Assembly: GCA_910583605.1 (NCBI GenBank)
Contig: CAJTXN010000016.1
Coordinates: forward strand, 1 to 63,015
Length of the DNA: 63,015 bases
Source: an uncultured Lachnospiraceae bacterium
Lineage (GTDB): Bacteria; Bacillota; Clostridia; Lachnospirales; Lachnospiraceae
Direction of reading: 5' to 3'
The translations under genes were made by a program, and so were the position numbers. The notes below the pieces were generated by a model that was not told the origin of the DNA, did not search any database, and saw only the letters and a program-made list of their open reading frames with translations. This document shows, one piece after another, positions 37,135 to 45,154 of the stretch; positions within the stretch are counted from its first letter, which is position 1, and every line of letters begins with the position of its first letter.

Positions 37135-37608
37135 ATGTTTATTAAGGTAATCGGAGCATTTTTCATGGTAATCTGTCTGGCTGTCAGTATGGAAATTCCG
37201 AGAAAGTTTCTTCTCTACTCCGGTTTTGTAGGCGGATTCGGCTGGGGTGTCTATCTGTTTTCGGAACAGCGGCTGGGAGGAGTGGCGGCAGCCACATTTA
37301 TTTCAGCCATGGTGATTACCATATTGTCACAGATTGGTGCCAGAATATTGAAAGCGCCGGTTACGGTATTCCTGATTGCCGGTATCCTGCCATTGGTACC
37401 GGGAACCGGAATGTACAGAACTGTCTATTATACCATACACAACGAGGGTGCACTGGCAAATTATTATCTCAGGCAGACATTAATGATTGCAGGGGCAATC
37501 GCGCTTGCAATCTTTATTATAGATTCCGTCTATCGGGTGATTACCGGGCAGGGCAGACATTTAAAGGAAGTGTTGATTGTAACAGTAAATAAAAATGAGA
37601 AAAAATAA
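37135..37608 (+). CDS. threonine/serine exporter family, ThrE C-terminal half (DUF3815)
   Basis: 157 residues with about five hydrophobic helices, including KVIGAFFMVICLAVSMEIPR and the conserved VFLIAGILPLVPGTGMYRTV. It complements the preceding gene to make a complete exporter. The ATPase gene begins 14 bp downstream behind GGAGGA, which suggests one transcript continuing into the ABC genes. Confidence 0.87.
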   Translation: MFIKVIGAFFMVICLAVSMEIPRKFLLYSGFVGGFGWGVYLFSEQRLGGVAAATFISAMVITILSQIGARILKAPVTVFLIAGILPLVPGTGMYRTVYYTIHNEGALANYYLRQTLMIAGAIALAIFIIDSVYRVITGQGRHLKEVLIVTVNKNEKK

Positions 37609-37622
37609 CGGAGGAATAGAGT

Positions 37623-38561
37623 ATGTCATTGGAAGTGAAAAATATTGTAAAACGTTATGGTGAAAAGACCGTAGTAAATAATTTGAGTTTTGAAATGAAA
37701 GAGCCGGGAGTGTATGCGCTGCTGGGTACCAACGGAGCGGGCAAGACCACTACCATACGGATTATGCTTGGAATGTTATCCAAAGACAGCGGAGAAGTGT
37801 TGTGGAACGGAAAACCACTGGATATTCTGTCCAACAATGTAGGTTATCTTGCAGAGGAAAGAGGTTTGTATCCAAAATATTCCCTGATGGATCAGTTGTT
37901 ATATTTTGCAAAATTGAAAAATGTTCCAAAAGAGGAAGCGAAAAAGAGAATCAAATACTGGTCCGGACGTTTACAGGTAGATGAGTATATCTATCCGAAG
38001 GCAACCAAGAAGAATCCGAAGAGGAATGCCATGAATGCAGACCAGCTGTCCAAAGGAAACCAGCAGAAAATTCAGTTAATGGCAGCATTGATATCGGATC
38101 CGGATATCATTGTGCTGGATGAGCCGTTAAGCGGTCTTGACCCGGTCAATGCAGATTTATTTAAAACCATTATCCGGGAAGAGATTGAAAAGAAAAAATA
38201 TCTGATCATGTCCAGTCATCAGATGCCGACCATCGAAGAATTCTGTTCCGATATTACGATTTTAAACAGAGGAAATGCGGTACTGCAGGGAAATCTTAAT
38301 GAAATCAAAAAGAGTTACGGCAGGGTTAACATGAATGTACGCTGTGAGGATGATATCAGCAAATACATAGAAAGGTTTGAATTTGAACAGGTGACCGTAA
38401 CGGCAGAAGATTATCAGATAAAAGTAAAAAATGAAAATCAGGCCATGGAATTTTTGAAAGAACTGGTAAATGCAGGTGTCCGCCTGATTAAATTTGAACT
38501 TCGCGAGCCCTCCCTGCATGAGATTTTTGTGGAAAAGGTAGGTAGTGTACATGAAGAATAA
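37623..38561 (+). CDS. ABC-2 exporter ATP-binding protein (NatA-like)
   Basis: 312 residues. Walker A LGTNGAGKTTT, signature LSKGNQQKIQ, Walker B IIVLDEPLSGLDP and the switch His in MSSHQMP are intact. The C-terminal about 90 residues form the DUF4162-like extension of NatA/YhaQ ATPases. It overlaps the first permease by 11 bp. The exported substrate may be sodium, a peptide or a lipid and cannot be fixed. Confidence 0.9.
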   Translation: MSLEVKNIVKRYGEKTVVNNLSFEMKEPGVYALLGTNGAGKTTTIRIMLGMLSKDSGEVLWNGKPLDILSNNVGYLAEERGLYPKYSLMDQLLYFAKLKNVPKEEAKKRIKYWSGRLQVDEYIYPKATKKNPKRNAMNADQLSKGNQQKIQLMAALISDPDIIVLDEPLSGLDPVNADLFKTIIREEIEKKKYLIMSSHQMPTIEEFCSDITILNRGNAVLQGNLNEIKKSYGRVNMNVRCEDDISKYIERFEFEQVTVTAEDYQIKVKNENQAMEFLKELVNAGVRLIKFELREPSLHEIFVEKVGSVHEE

Positions 38562-40005
38562 TTTAACCGGATGGAAATCGATTTTTCAATTTACCCTTGT
38601 CCAGAATCTGAAAAGCAAATCCATTAAAATAACCACACTGATCATGTGTCTGATTGCAATGGCAGTGCTGCCGGTTGTGACTCTTATGGATGGAGAAGAC
38701 GAAAAGGCAAAGGAATCTACAAGCATAAAAAAGGTCTATGTAGTAGACAACAGCGGATGGAATCTGATAGAGGATTTTTCCGTTTTAAAGGCGGATACAT
38801 ATTATGAATCCCATGAAGCCGGGCTGTATACGGAGGTTGAATATATAGACAGAACGGAAGATGTTTTATCAAAAGCGGCAGAGCATATACGGAATGGTCA
38901 GGAACCGGATTTTGAAAAAATATATACATTTGACAAGGAAGATTCCGGAATTTATCTGGAAATAAATCATATAGACGGAAATATCAATGTAAGCCTGATG
39001 TACAGCAAAGATACAAAGGTTTCCAAAAGTGATGTGGAGGCTTATAACGGGTTTGTACAGAAGCACTTTGAAGAGGTGCTGTTAAGCAACCAGAAGGTTT
39101 CTAAGGAAGCATTGGACATTATTCATTCCTGTCAGGAAGTTGAATTTTATGATGAATTAAATCAGGATGGGGTTCCGGAACAGGAAAATAAAGAAAGAAA
39201 TAAAAGAGATGCTTACTGGCTGGTGTATGGAATAGCCATGGTAATCCTGTTTATGCTGGCATTTGGCGGAGAACGTATTGCCATGTCAATTATAGTGGAA
39301 AAGTCTTCAAAGATTATGGAATATCTTATGACATCCGTAAAACCCATGGCCGTGGTAGTGGGAAAGGTATTGGCAAGCCTGCTGCTTTTAGTCATTCAGT
39401 TTACGGCAATTTTTGCCTCTCTGGGTATTTCCGTAGTAATTGCAGGATTTATAAATTCGGAGGGAACCTTCCGTATGCCGTCTGCAGTATCCGGGATGTT
39501 TAAATCCGGAAGCTTAAGCAGCGTTACACCGGTAAACCTCATTCTGGCTTTCTTAATCCTTGTTGCAGGTTTTCTGTTATATGGAATGCTGGCAGCGCTG
39601 GCAGGTGCGGCTGTAAGTAAAATGGAAGAAATCAGTGAAGGTGTAAAAATATATTCATTTATTATGATCATCGGAGCATATTTATCAATCTTTGTAATAT
39701 CTTCAGGCAGTTACACCGGTGATTCTTTTGTAAAGTATCTGGCATGTTTCCTGCCGATATCGGCTCCTTTTATCACACCCGGAACGCTGCTCAGCGCCCA
39801 TCTGTCAGTGGTTTTCGGACTGTTGGTTTTAGGAATTCTGCTGATATCTCTGGTTCTGCTTACGAAGTTTGTAGCCGGCGTCTACGAGAGTATGATCTAT
39901 TACAACGGTTCGGCATTAAAGATAAAGGATATTATTCAGATATCAAAGCAGAACAGACAGCAGGCAGCTGCGGATAACAGTACGGACAGAAAGGAGGAAA
40001 AATAA
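38551..40005 (+). CDS. ABC-2 type permease 1
   Basis: 484 residues. One N-terminal helix (ITTLIMCLIAMAVLPVVTL), an extracytoplasmic loop of about 175 residues, then five or six helices (YWLVYGIAMVILFMLAFGG, VLASLLLLVIQFTAIFASL, ILAFLILVAGFLLYGMLAAL). EKSSKIMEYLMTSVKP is the typical NatB/YhaP coupling segment. The ATG at 38551 lies inside the ATPase gene. A second permease begins 1 bp after its stop. Confidence 0.87.
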   Translation: MKNNLTGWKSIFQFTLVQNLKSKSIKITTLIMCLIAMAVLPVVTLMDGEDEKAKESTSIKKVYVVDNSGWNLIEDFSVLKADTYYESHEAGLYTEVEYIDRTEDVLSKAAEHIRNGQEPDFEKIYTFDKEDSGIYLEINHIDGNINVSLMYSKDTKVSKSDVEAYNGFVQKHFEEVLLSNQKVSKEALDIIHSCQEVEFYDELNQDGVPEQENKERNKRDAYWLVYGIAMVILFMLAFGGERIAMSIIVEKSSKIMEYLMTSVKPMAVVVGKVLASLLLLVIQFTAIFASLGISVVIAGFINSEGTFRMPSAVSGMFKSGSLSSVTPVNLILAFLILVAGFLLYGMLAALAGAAVSKMEEISEGVKIYSFIMIIGAYLSIFVISSGSYTGDSFVKYLACFLPISAPFITPGTLLSAHLSVVFGLLVLGILLISLVLLTKFVAGVYESMIYYNGSALKIKDIIQISKQNRQQAAADNSTDRKEEK

Positions 40006-40006
40006 T

Positions 40007-41383
40007 ATGAAAGGTTGGAAGGATGTATTCTCTTTTACGTATACGCAGAATGTAAAAGGAAAAACATTTAAAGCGGCATTGTATGGAATAGCGGCGCTTA
40101 TATTTATTATTTTTCTTGCCATAAATATCATTGTTGCAGTAGTAAATGATGATGATGATAAAAAGAATAAAGATGAAACGGTTAAAAATTGTGTAGATAT
40201 CATTCACATTATAAATGCAAGTGATATTCAGAATGTGGATTTTCAAAAGCTGACGGAGGAGAATGAAATCTTTGCCGATATCCGTATTCTGACGGAAGAA
40301 GATGATTCGGCTCCGGCAGAGCAGGCAGAAGCCTTTGATTCCGAAAGCAGGGAAATTATCCTGCAGATTCAGAAATATATATTTAATAATAAAACGGAGC
40401 AATATACATTGTTTGAAGATTATGATTCCACAACAGAAAAAAATGAGGTGGAATCGGAAGAGATTGTTTATCGGCTTACCGTTTATCTGAAAAAGGACGG
40501 TGTTTTGGATAACAGCCGGGACAGAGGCGGCATAGCGCAGCTCATGGAAACACTGGCCGAATATTTCGACCGGGCAAAATACGGTTTTGCGGGAGTCGGT
40601 CAGGAAGGAATGGAAATGCTGGACAGTGAAGTCCATGTGGAATCGGTTGATATAGAAAAAGCCGGAGAAAGTCTGACGGAAATGCTGGCTAAAATCTTTA
40701 TTCCGATGATAGTATGTCTGGTGGTATATATGCTGGTTCTTCTTTATGGCCAGAGTATCAGCAAGGTTATAGTGGTGGAGAAGAGTTCGAAACTGATGGA
40801 AACACTTCTTACGTCCATACAGCCGTATGCCATTGTATTTGGTAAAATATTTGCTATGTTTGCAATAGCCATGGTTCAAATCGTTGTATGGACGGTTTCC
40901 GGTGTTCTGGGATATATCGTTGGAGATAAGGTTGCTTCTTCCATGTTCAGCGGATATGAAAATCAGCTGTATGTAATCATTGATATATTCAAGGCGGATT
41001 CTGATTCAGCATTTACGCTGACTGCAGTTATATTGGGAATTCTGGTTCTGGTAATCGGATTCTTCATGTATTGTGTGATGTCGGCCCTGTTTTCTTCGGG
41101 AATTTCAAAAGCAGAGGAAGTTTCCAACGGATATGCTTTATTTCAGATGGTAGTTGTGGTAGCATTTCTGGCAGCTTATATGATACCGCTGATGGGACTC
41201 TCTGACACACTGGTAAATGTTTTGCGGTTTATTCCGGTAACGGCAGCTTTTATGCTTCCGGCAGATGTTATTATCGGAAGCTGCGGAATTCTGATTTCTG
41301 TGATATCGCTTGGAATTATGATTGCCACAACTGCAGTTATGATTTATCTTACAGGTAAGATGTATAAGAAAAAGATATTTTAA
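40007..41383 (+). CDS. ABC-2 type permease 2
   Basis: 458 residues, the same layout as permease 1: N-terminal helix (ALYGIAALIFIIFLAINIIV), a Glu/Asp-rich external loop, then about six helices, with EKSSKLMETLLTSIQP matching the coupling segment of its neighbour. The two likely form a heterodimer with the shared ATPase. GGAGGA lies before the ATG. No gene of this unit follows. Confidence 0.87.
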   Translation: MKGWKDVFSFTYTQNVKGKTFKAALYGIAALIFIIFLAINIIVAVVNDDDDKKNKDETVKNCVDIIHIINASDIQNVDFQKLTEENEIFADIRILTEEDDSAPAEQAEAFDSESREIILQIQKYIFNNKTEQYTLFEDYDSTTEKNEVESEEIVYRLTVYLKKDGVLDNSRDRGGIAQLMETLAEYFDRAKYGFAGVGQEGMEMLDSEVHVESVDIEKAGESLTEMLAKIFIPMIVCLVVYMLVLLYGQSISKVIVVEKSSKLMETLLTSIQPYAIVFGKIFAMFAIAMVQIVVWTVSGVLGYIVGDKVASSMFSGYENQLYVIIDIFKADSDSAFTLTAVILGILVLVIGFFMYCVMSALFSSGISKAEEVSNGYALFQMVVVVAFLAAYMIPLMGLSDTLVNVLRFIPVTAAFMLPADVIIGSCGILISVISLGIMIATTAVMIYLTGKMYKKKIF

Positions 41384-41516
41384 TATATTTTTAAAAAAGT
41401 AACAATTTTTATTTTGCTTAAAAATCGTGTAACTCTTGATTTTAGCGAAATCTTATAAGAACATATATTTTTGGAATCAAATATTTTTTCATCTGCTAGT
41501 GATATAAAAACGAAAT

Positions 41517-41572
41517 AAAAAAGGAACAATGGCCTAACCCGAAAGTGGGTGTCAGGTTTTGTTCCTTTTTTA
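41517..41572. terminator. bidirectional intrinsic terminator
   Basis: AAAAAGGAACAA pairs with TTGTTCCTTTTT, and inside the loop ACCC pairs with GGGT. It faces the permease on one side and the integrase relic on the other. Confidence 0.8.
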
Positions 41573-42301
41573 TTTTATAGATACTATACAATTATATACC
41601 AAATAAGTCAACGTTTTAACTAAATAGCACTGGGGACTGGCTTCATATTTTGACCATATTGGCAATTTTAGAATGAATGGGTATAATTTATCTTTTGAGG
41701 CCCCCGTCTTAATCCCGCCCCGAAAATAGCCTTCCTTCAGGTCGATTTCTTCCAAAATAAATGGTTCCCCATGTTCGTCGTCGTTCTCTTTGGTGATCTT
41801 GCAGAATTTGGAATAATCCTTCTGCATAATATCATATTCCAGTGCATACCGGTACATCTGGTTTAACAGGTTCTTGATATGCTCCATGTATGCATGGGAT
41901 AAATTATAATTGTCCAATACGGTCTGCAGGTCCAGGTTCCGTAATTCTGTAAAGGTCTGTTCGTGAAGGGCAGCGCATTTGTTATAGGCACCCCTTGTAG
42001 TGTTCATGGAACTTTGCGAATAGTTCCGCTTGCTGTTTACATACTTGTATTCATACCACAGGCGGCAGACTTCGGCAAATGAAAGGCTGCGGCTTTGAAT
42101 ATCGTACGGAGAGCGGTTATATTCGGCTAATGCTAATGCCTCATTCTGGTCAGAAAACCGCCCCAAAACGTCAAATACGGGGTAGTTTCTGTCGTCCATT
42201 CTGGTATTAACTCTTACCTCATATGGCTGCCGTCTCCGGCCGGACAGCTTCACAACGGTACCGTACCCGTCCCGGTTCCTTAATGGCTTGCCTTTTGGCA
42301 T
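41570..42301 (-). pseudogene. tyrosine recombinase (integrase), internally deleted and truncated
   Basis: The first 170 residues follow integrases of clostridial elements: an AP2-like N-terminal arm (GYGTVVKLSGRRRQPYEVRV) and a SAM-like core-binding domain (SLSFAEVCRLWYEYKYV, then ALEYDIMQKDY). After FILEEID the chain jumps to KEGYFRGGIKTGASKD, so the segment with the first catalytic Arg is missing. The C-terminal HxxR and Tyr region is also absent, replaced by a short unrelated tail. It cannot recombine DNA. Confidence 0.8.
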
Positions 42302-42525
42302 AAAAAATCAGCCCTTTCGTAAAAAATGGGTGCATTTAACAATGGACTGTGTTATAATAACAATGTCTAATAGGCTGTTATACAGTCCAATGTATATAGT
42401 CTGCGCTCTGTTGTTGGTAGCACCGGAGCATTTTTATTTGACAAAAACATTGAGAAATCATATAATAGACTTAACAAGAGAGCCGATAGCTTGACACCAC
42501 CAAGCCACCGGTAAAAATAAAACTT

Positions 42526-42570
42526 CAAAAATAGCGTCTTACTTTTCCAGGGTGAGGGCGCTATTTTTTA
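42526..42570. terminator. hairpin at 3' end of small toxin gene
   Basis: AAAAATAGCGTC (from 42526) pairs with GGCGCTATTTTT (to 42568). A and T runs flank both sides, so it can work in either direction. The toxin stop codon lies in its right arm. Confidence 0.7.
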
Positions 42571-42647
42571 TGCGATAAATTAGTAACAAGAGTAATAATC
42601 GCACACAGCATAATTACAAAAGTAAATAATTCACCATATGTAACCAT
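42561..42647 (-). CDS. putative holin-like / type I toxin peptide
   Basis: A 28-residue peptide starting MVTYGELFTFVIMLCAI and ending LSHKK: a single hydrophobic helix with a basic tail, like the putative holin-like toxin (Hol_Tox) family found in clostridial elements. AAAGGAG lies 8 nt upstream of the ATG on the minus strand. It lies among mobile-element debris, and a terminator overlaps its 3' end. Type I toxins are usually held off by an antisense RNA, which was not identified. The product is small, so the call rests on composition, ribosome site and context. Confidence 0.6.
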   Translation of the reverse strand: MVTYGELFTFVIMLCAIITLVTNLSHKK

Positions 42648-42746
42648 TGGCACCAGCTCCTTTCGAAAGAATCCGGCAGCTGGATATATCGCCCCATCGG
42701 CTCCCTGGGTAAGTCTGTTATATTGTTAATGTTCTATTTTTGTAAA

Positions 42747-43061
42747 TCAGTTAGTTTTATCAATATACTGTTTCATATTATCTGGGAGCAAATCATAATT
42801 ATTTAATTTAGTTAAAATTTCTTTAATTATATCATCTTCTGGTCGTGTATCTTTTATCTAGTTTATCAAAATAGGAATAGTTGCTTTGATTAAATCATAT
42901 ATGGTATCAATGTTACCCTTATATAATATAAATTGTTCGGATTCCTAACTCATATTGTTTAATCATTGCCTCTGAGAATACGCACATATTGCCCAATTCC
43001 TTTTGTGTTAATTTTTTTTCTTTTCTATAGTTTCTTATATTTTCGCCAACTTCATTGAGTC
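42747..43061 (-). pseudogene. XRE-family repressor relic
   Basis: The N-terminus VGENIRNYRKEKKLTQKELG, then SEAMIKQYELGIR, is an HTH_3 domain. It runs out of frame near 42930. The next frame gives FILYKGNIDTIYDLIKATIP, an in-frame TAG, then EDDIIKEILTKLNNYD to a stop at 42747. One frameshift and one nonsense codon make it inactive. Confidence 0.65.
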
Positions 43062-43148
43062 GTTGCACCAGTACAACAGGAAGGAGTGAGAATGAATGTA
43101 AAATATATATGACTGTTAAAACCGGATAGTCAAAAATTTTTAATTGCA

Positions 43149-43300
43149 ATGGCCAAAGCAGAATCGACACCAATCGAACTGGCAGCAAAAGCAGGAATAA
43201 GTGTAAATTTTGTATATTCCATTTGCAGAGGGAAACATACAAAGCCAAAATATTTAGGCGCCTGCTGCCGGATTCTGAACGTAAAAGTTGAGGACACTGT
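43149..43300 (+). pseudogene. truncated XRE-type helix-turn-helix fragment
   Basis: MAKAESTPIELAAKAGISVN and VYSICRGKHTKPKYLGACCR are typical of phage and ICE regulators. Near 43290 the sequence runs into the reverse strand of the IS3 transposase fragment, so the original C-terminus is lost. Confidence 0.6.
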
Positions 43301-43694
43301 GAATAATTGCTTCCCGGATGTCTGGATCTGCTTTAACAGCGTTTTCCAGCGTTTGTACACATAATGGAGATTTCATATTTGTGTCGATTGCCAGTCCGAT
43401 CATGCTGGAATCAAAGCAGTCAAATATAGCAGAAACATAGAGCTTTCCATTCCTGGCTTTGATCTCCGTTATGTCTGTTACGTATTTGGTCAGTGGTTCT
43501 CCCGCACTAAAATCCCGTTTTAATAGATCATCCGATTTTCTGACCACCCGGTCTGCTTCTGTAATCCCATTGGGCTTATGTCCGGGATGATGGCTGATCC
43601 CCGGTTCTTCGGCAGCCTTCGCTTGTCCGATTTCTTTTGCGAGCTTGACTGCCTGTACTTTGTATTCGTGGTCATATTGTCTGTTTTCTGCCAT
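43254..43694 (-). pseudogene. IS3-family transposase, internally deleted
   Basis: The first 35 residues (QYDHEYKVQAVKLAKEIGQA) belong to the IS3 OrfA HTH. They are fused to a piece of OrfB (EPLTKYVTDITEIKARNGKL, AIFDCFDSSMIGLAID), with the first two catalytic Asp regions of the DDE domain visible. The middle is deleted, the last catalytic Glu region is cut off, and the frame runs into the XRE fragment. GGGTGTCAACTTTTTTT at about 43744-43760 may be the remaining end of the insertion sequence. Confidence 0.8.
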
Positions 43695-43838
43695 TTTTGT
43701 TCACTCGTTATTCTCTTGATAATATACCTAATCCTTGGGAATGGGGTGTCAACTTTTTTTATACCACATCAGAAATATAGAGACTTGAAACTTTATGGGC
43801 AATAGTTTATGGTTGGGTGTCAATAAGTGGCAAATAGA

Positions 43839-44162
43839 TTATGAGTGGGTCATGATGATCTCTAAGTCTGAAAGGTATTTCGTGTATTCATGTCCTAATT
43901 CACTTATAATTTCTTTTGTAATGTCCTCGGCTATTATCAGCTTAAGTTTCTGTTTTACAATATTTATGTCCAGTTGATTTTGAGCATATTTTAGTGCTAA
44001 AAAGAGATGGACACAAATATTTTCTGTTGAGCAAAAATCTTCTCCATGTTCATATTCATTCAAAACGGCAGGTAAAATCTGTTCCTCATCAAAACCCATT
44101 TTGTAAAACCCTTCAAAGTCTTCGTTGACATATTTCTTCAGTTCATCATATCCAAAAATCAT
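43839..44162 (-). CDS. small acidic protein, possible orphan immunity protein
   Basis: 107 residues: FGYDELKKYVNEDFEGFYKM, ILPAVLNEYEHGEDFC, FLALKYAQNQLDI and a charged helical tail. It is acidic and soluble, with no signal peptide. Size and composition resemble immunity proteins of polymorphic toxins (an Imm3-like character is possible), but I cannot confirm a family. GGAGG lies 8 nt before the ATG on the minus strand. No toxin gene is adjacent. It appears intact among otherwise broken mobile genes. Confidence 0.6.
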   Translation of the reverse strand: MIFGYDELKKYVNEDFEGFYKMGFDEEQILPAVLNEYEHGEDFCSTENICVHLFLALKYAQNQLDINIVKQKLKLIIAEDITKEIISELGHEYTKYLSDLEIIMTHS

Positions 44163-44293
44163 ATACTCTACCTCCGATTGCCTTGTTATATTTAACTCAT
44201 CCCAATATCTGTCATATTTCCAGTTTTTGAATTATCCAAGGAGTTTTACGGTCTGTTCATATTTTATCATACCTAACAGCATATTTCCAGTTA

Positions 44294-44503
44294 CTAATCT
44301 TGCGCCATATATAGGGGAGCACACAAACGGCAAGCAATTCGGGTGTGGGCACACTCCGAAATTTTTGCTGGGCCGTAGGCCCGCAAAAATGCGTGGGGCA
44401 ACGGTAGCTTTGGGACATTTTGTCTCGAAGATACTACGCCATAATTTAGACTTTTCGGGTGGAATGGCCGGGGGCTGCCCTGTTTTGATATGTCCCTTGT
44501 CAA
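44294..44503. other. GC-richer remnant of element backbone
   Basis: Unlike its A/T-rich surroundings, this stretch is relatively G/C-rich and contains a hairpin (TTTTTGCTGGGCC against GGCCCGCAAAAA, with a GTA loop, about 44357-44384). It has the look of conserved non-coding sequence in clostridial conjugative elements. The 70-codon frame on the minus strand is Arg/Pro/Cys-rich and not convincing as a protein. Confidence 0.35.
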
Positions 44504-44539
44504 GTAGACAGATGAAATGTCTAAAATTTAGTGCAGATG

Positions 44540-44574
44540 ATGCCTACATTTCATTTTGAACTGTAGGCATTTTT
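44540..44574 (+). terminator. intrinsic terminator
   Basis: ATGCCTAC (44540-44547) pairs with GTAGGCAT (44563-44570), followed by T-rich sequence. Between here and 44960 I see no gene. Confidence 0.65.
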
Positions 44575-44968
44575 CTATGCACACCATTTCTATTTATATT
44601 TGTTGGGCCGAAGCACAGGGGAAACATTGAACCTATAAAATTGGTGAGTTAAAAGGTATTCTTCGCTGCAGCAGATCTCATAAAAGATAAAATGCAGACA
44701 TAAATATAACAATCGAGGCAGGAACTGGGTAAGACACCCGAACACATACGAATCATTTAGGGAAACGCTTTCCGGGAATTCAGGAAAACAAAAAATGAAA
44801 GGCTGATTCGGCCGTTTCTTGCAGACTATATATGCACCTTTGCGTACCGGGGAAGTGTTGTTAATTTTAACAGGACATAGACAGGTTTGACAGAATACAG
44901 TGCTATGAAATTAATCGAAATGGAGAATAAATACAGTAATCCGGATTCCCATTACTAGTGACAAACTA

Positions 44969-44997
44969 GTGACACGAAATCCATGTTGTGCTATAAT
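44969..44997 (+). promoter_or_regulatory. promoter of MATE efflux gene with direct-repeat operator
   Basis: GTGACA and TATAAT are separated by exactly 17 nt. The -35 is overlapped by a direct repeat, ACTAGTGAC twice (44954-44962 and 44965-44973), which may be a regulator site. Confidence 0.7.
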
Positions 44998-45086
44998 AAA
45001 ACGGATGATAGCAATTGCTGGTTTAATATACTTTTAAATTTATGATGGGATTATCCTGTGTCAGAAAAGCAGTATTAAAATAAAAG

Positions 45087-45130
45087 AGACGGTTTCTTAT
45101 GCAGCAGACTGTATAAGAAGCGGTCTTTTT
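45087..45130 (+). terminator. leader terminator/attenuator upstream of MATE gene
   Basis: AGACGGTTTCTTAT (45087-45100) pairs with ATAAGAAGCGGTCT (45113-45126), 13 of 14 positions including one G:U, followed by T5. It lies between the promoter at 44969 and the ATG at 45155, so the gene is expressed only by read-through. Tiny frames in the leader (45005-45037 MIAIAGLIYF, 45042-45083 MMGLSCVRKAVLK) lack clear ribosome sites. Confidence 0.7.
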
Positions 45131-45154
45131 GACAGTTGTGAAAGGACAAGAAAT

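Larger units (their letters stand above)
41570..44580. mobile_element. decayed integrative-element / prophage remnant
   Basis: This 3-kb block contains a gutted tyrosine integrase, two XRE-type regulator fragments in opposite directions, a deleted IS3-type transposase, an orphan immunity-like gene and a tiny holin-like toxin gene, with no intact mobility function. Its ends are set by the last recognisable pieces; no flanking direct repeat was found by eye. Confidence 0.65.

Noticed and set aside
39932..40879. 315-codon open frame on the minus strand
   Set aside because: It is antisense to an intact ABC permease, Phe/Ile/His/Tyr-rich, and has no ribosome site.
44580..44960. Possible integrase C-terminus before the MATE promoter
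   Set aside because: Some short peptides look recombinase-like, but stops occur in every frame and no catalytic HxxR or Tyr motif was found.
41384..45154. Attachment-site duplication flanking the mobile remnant
   Set aside because: No matching direct repeat could be seen at the two sides.
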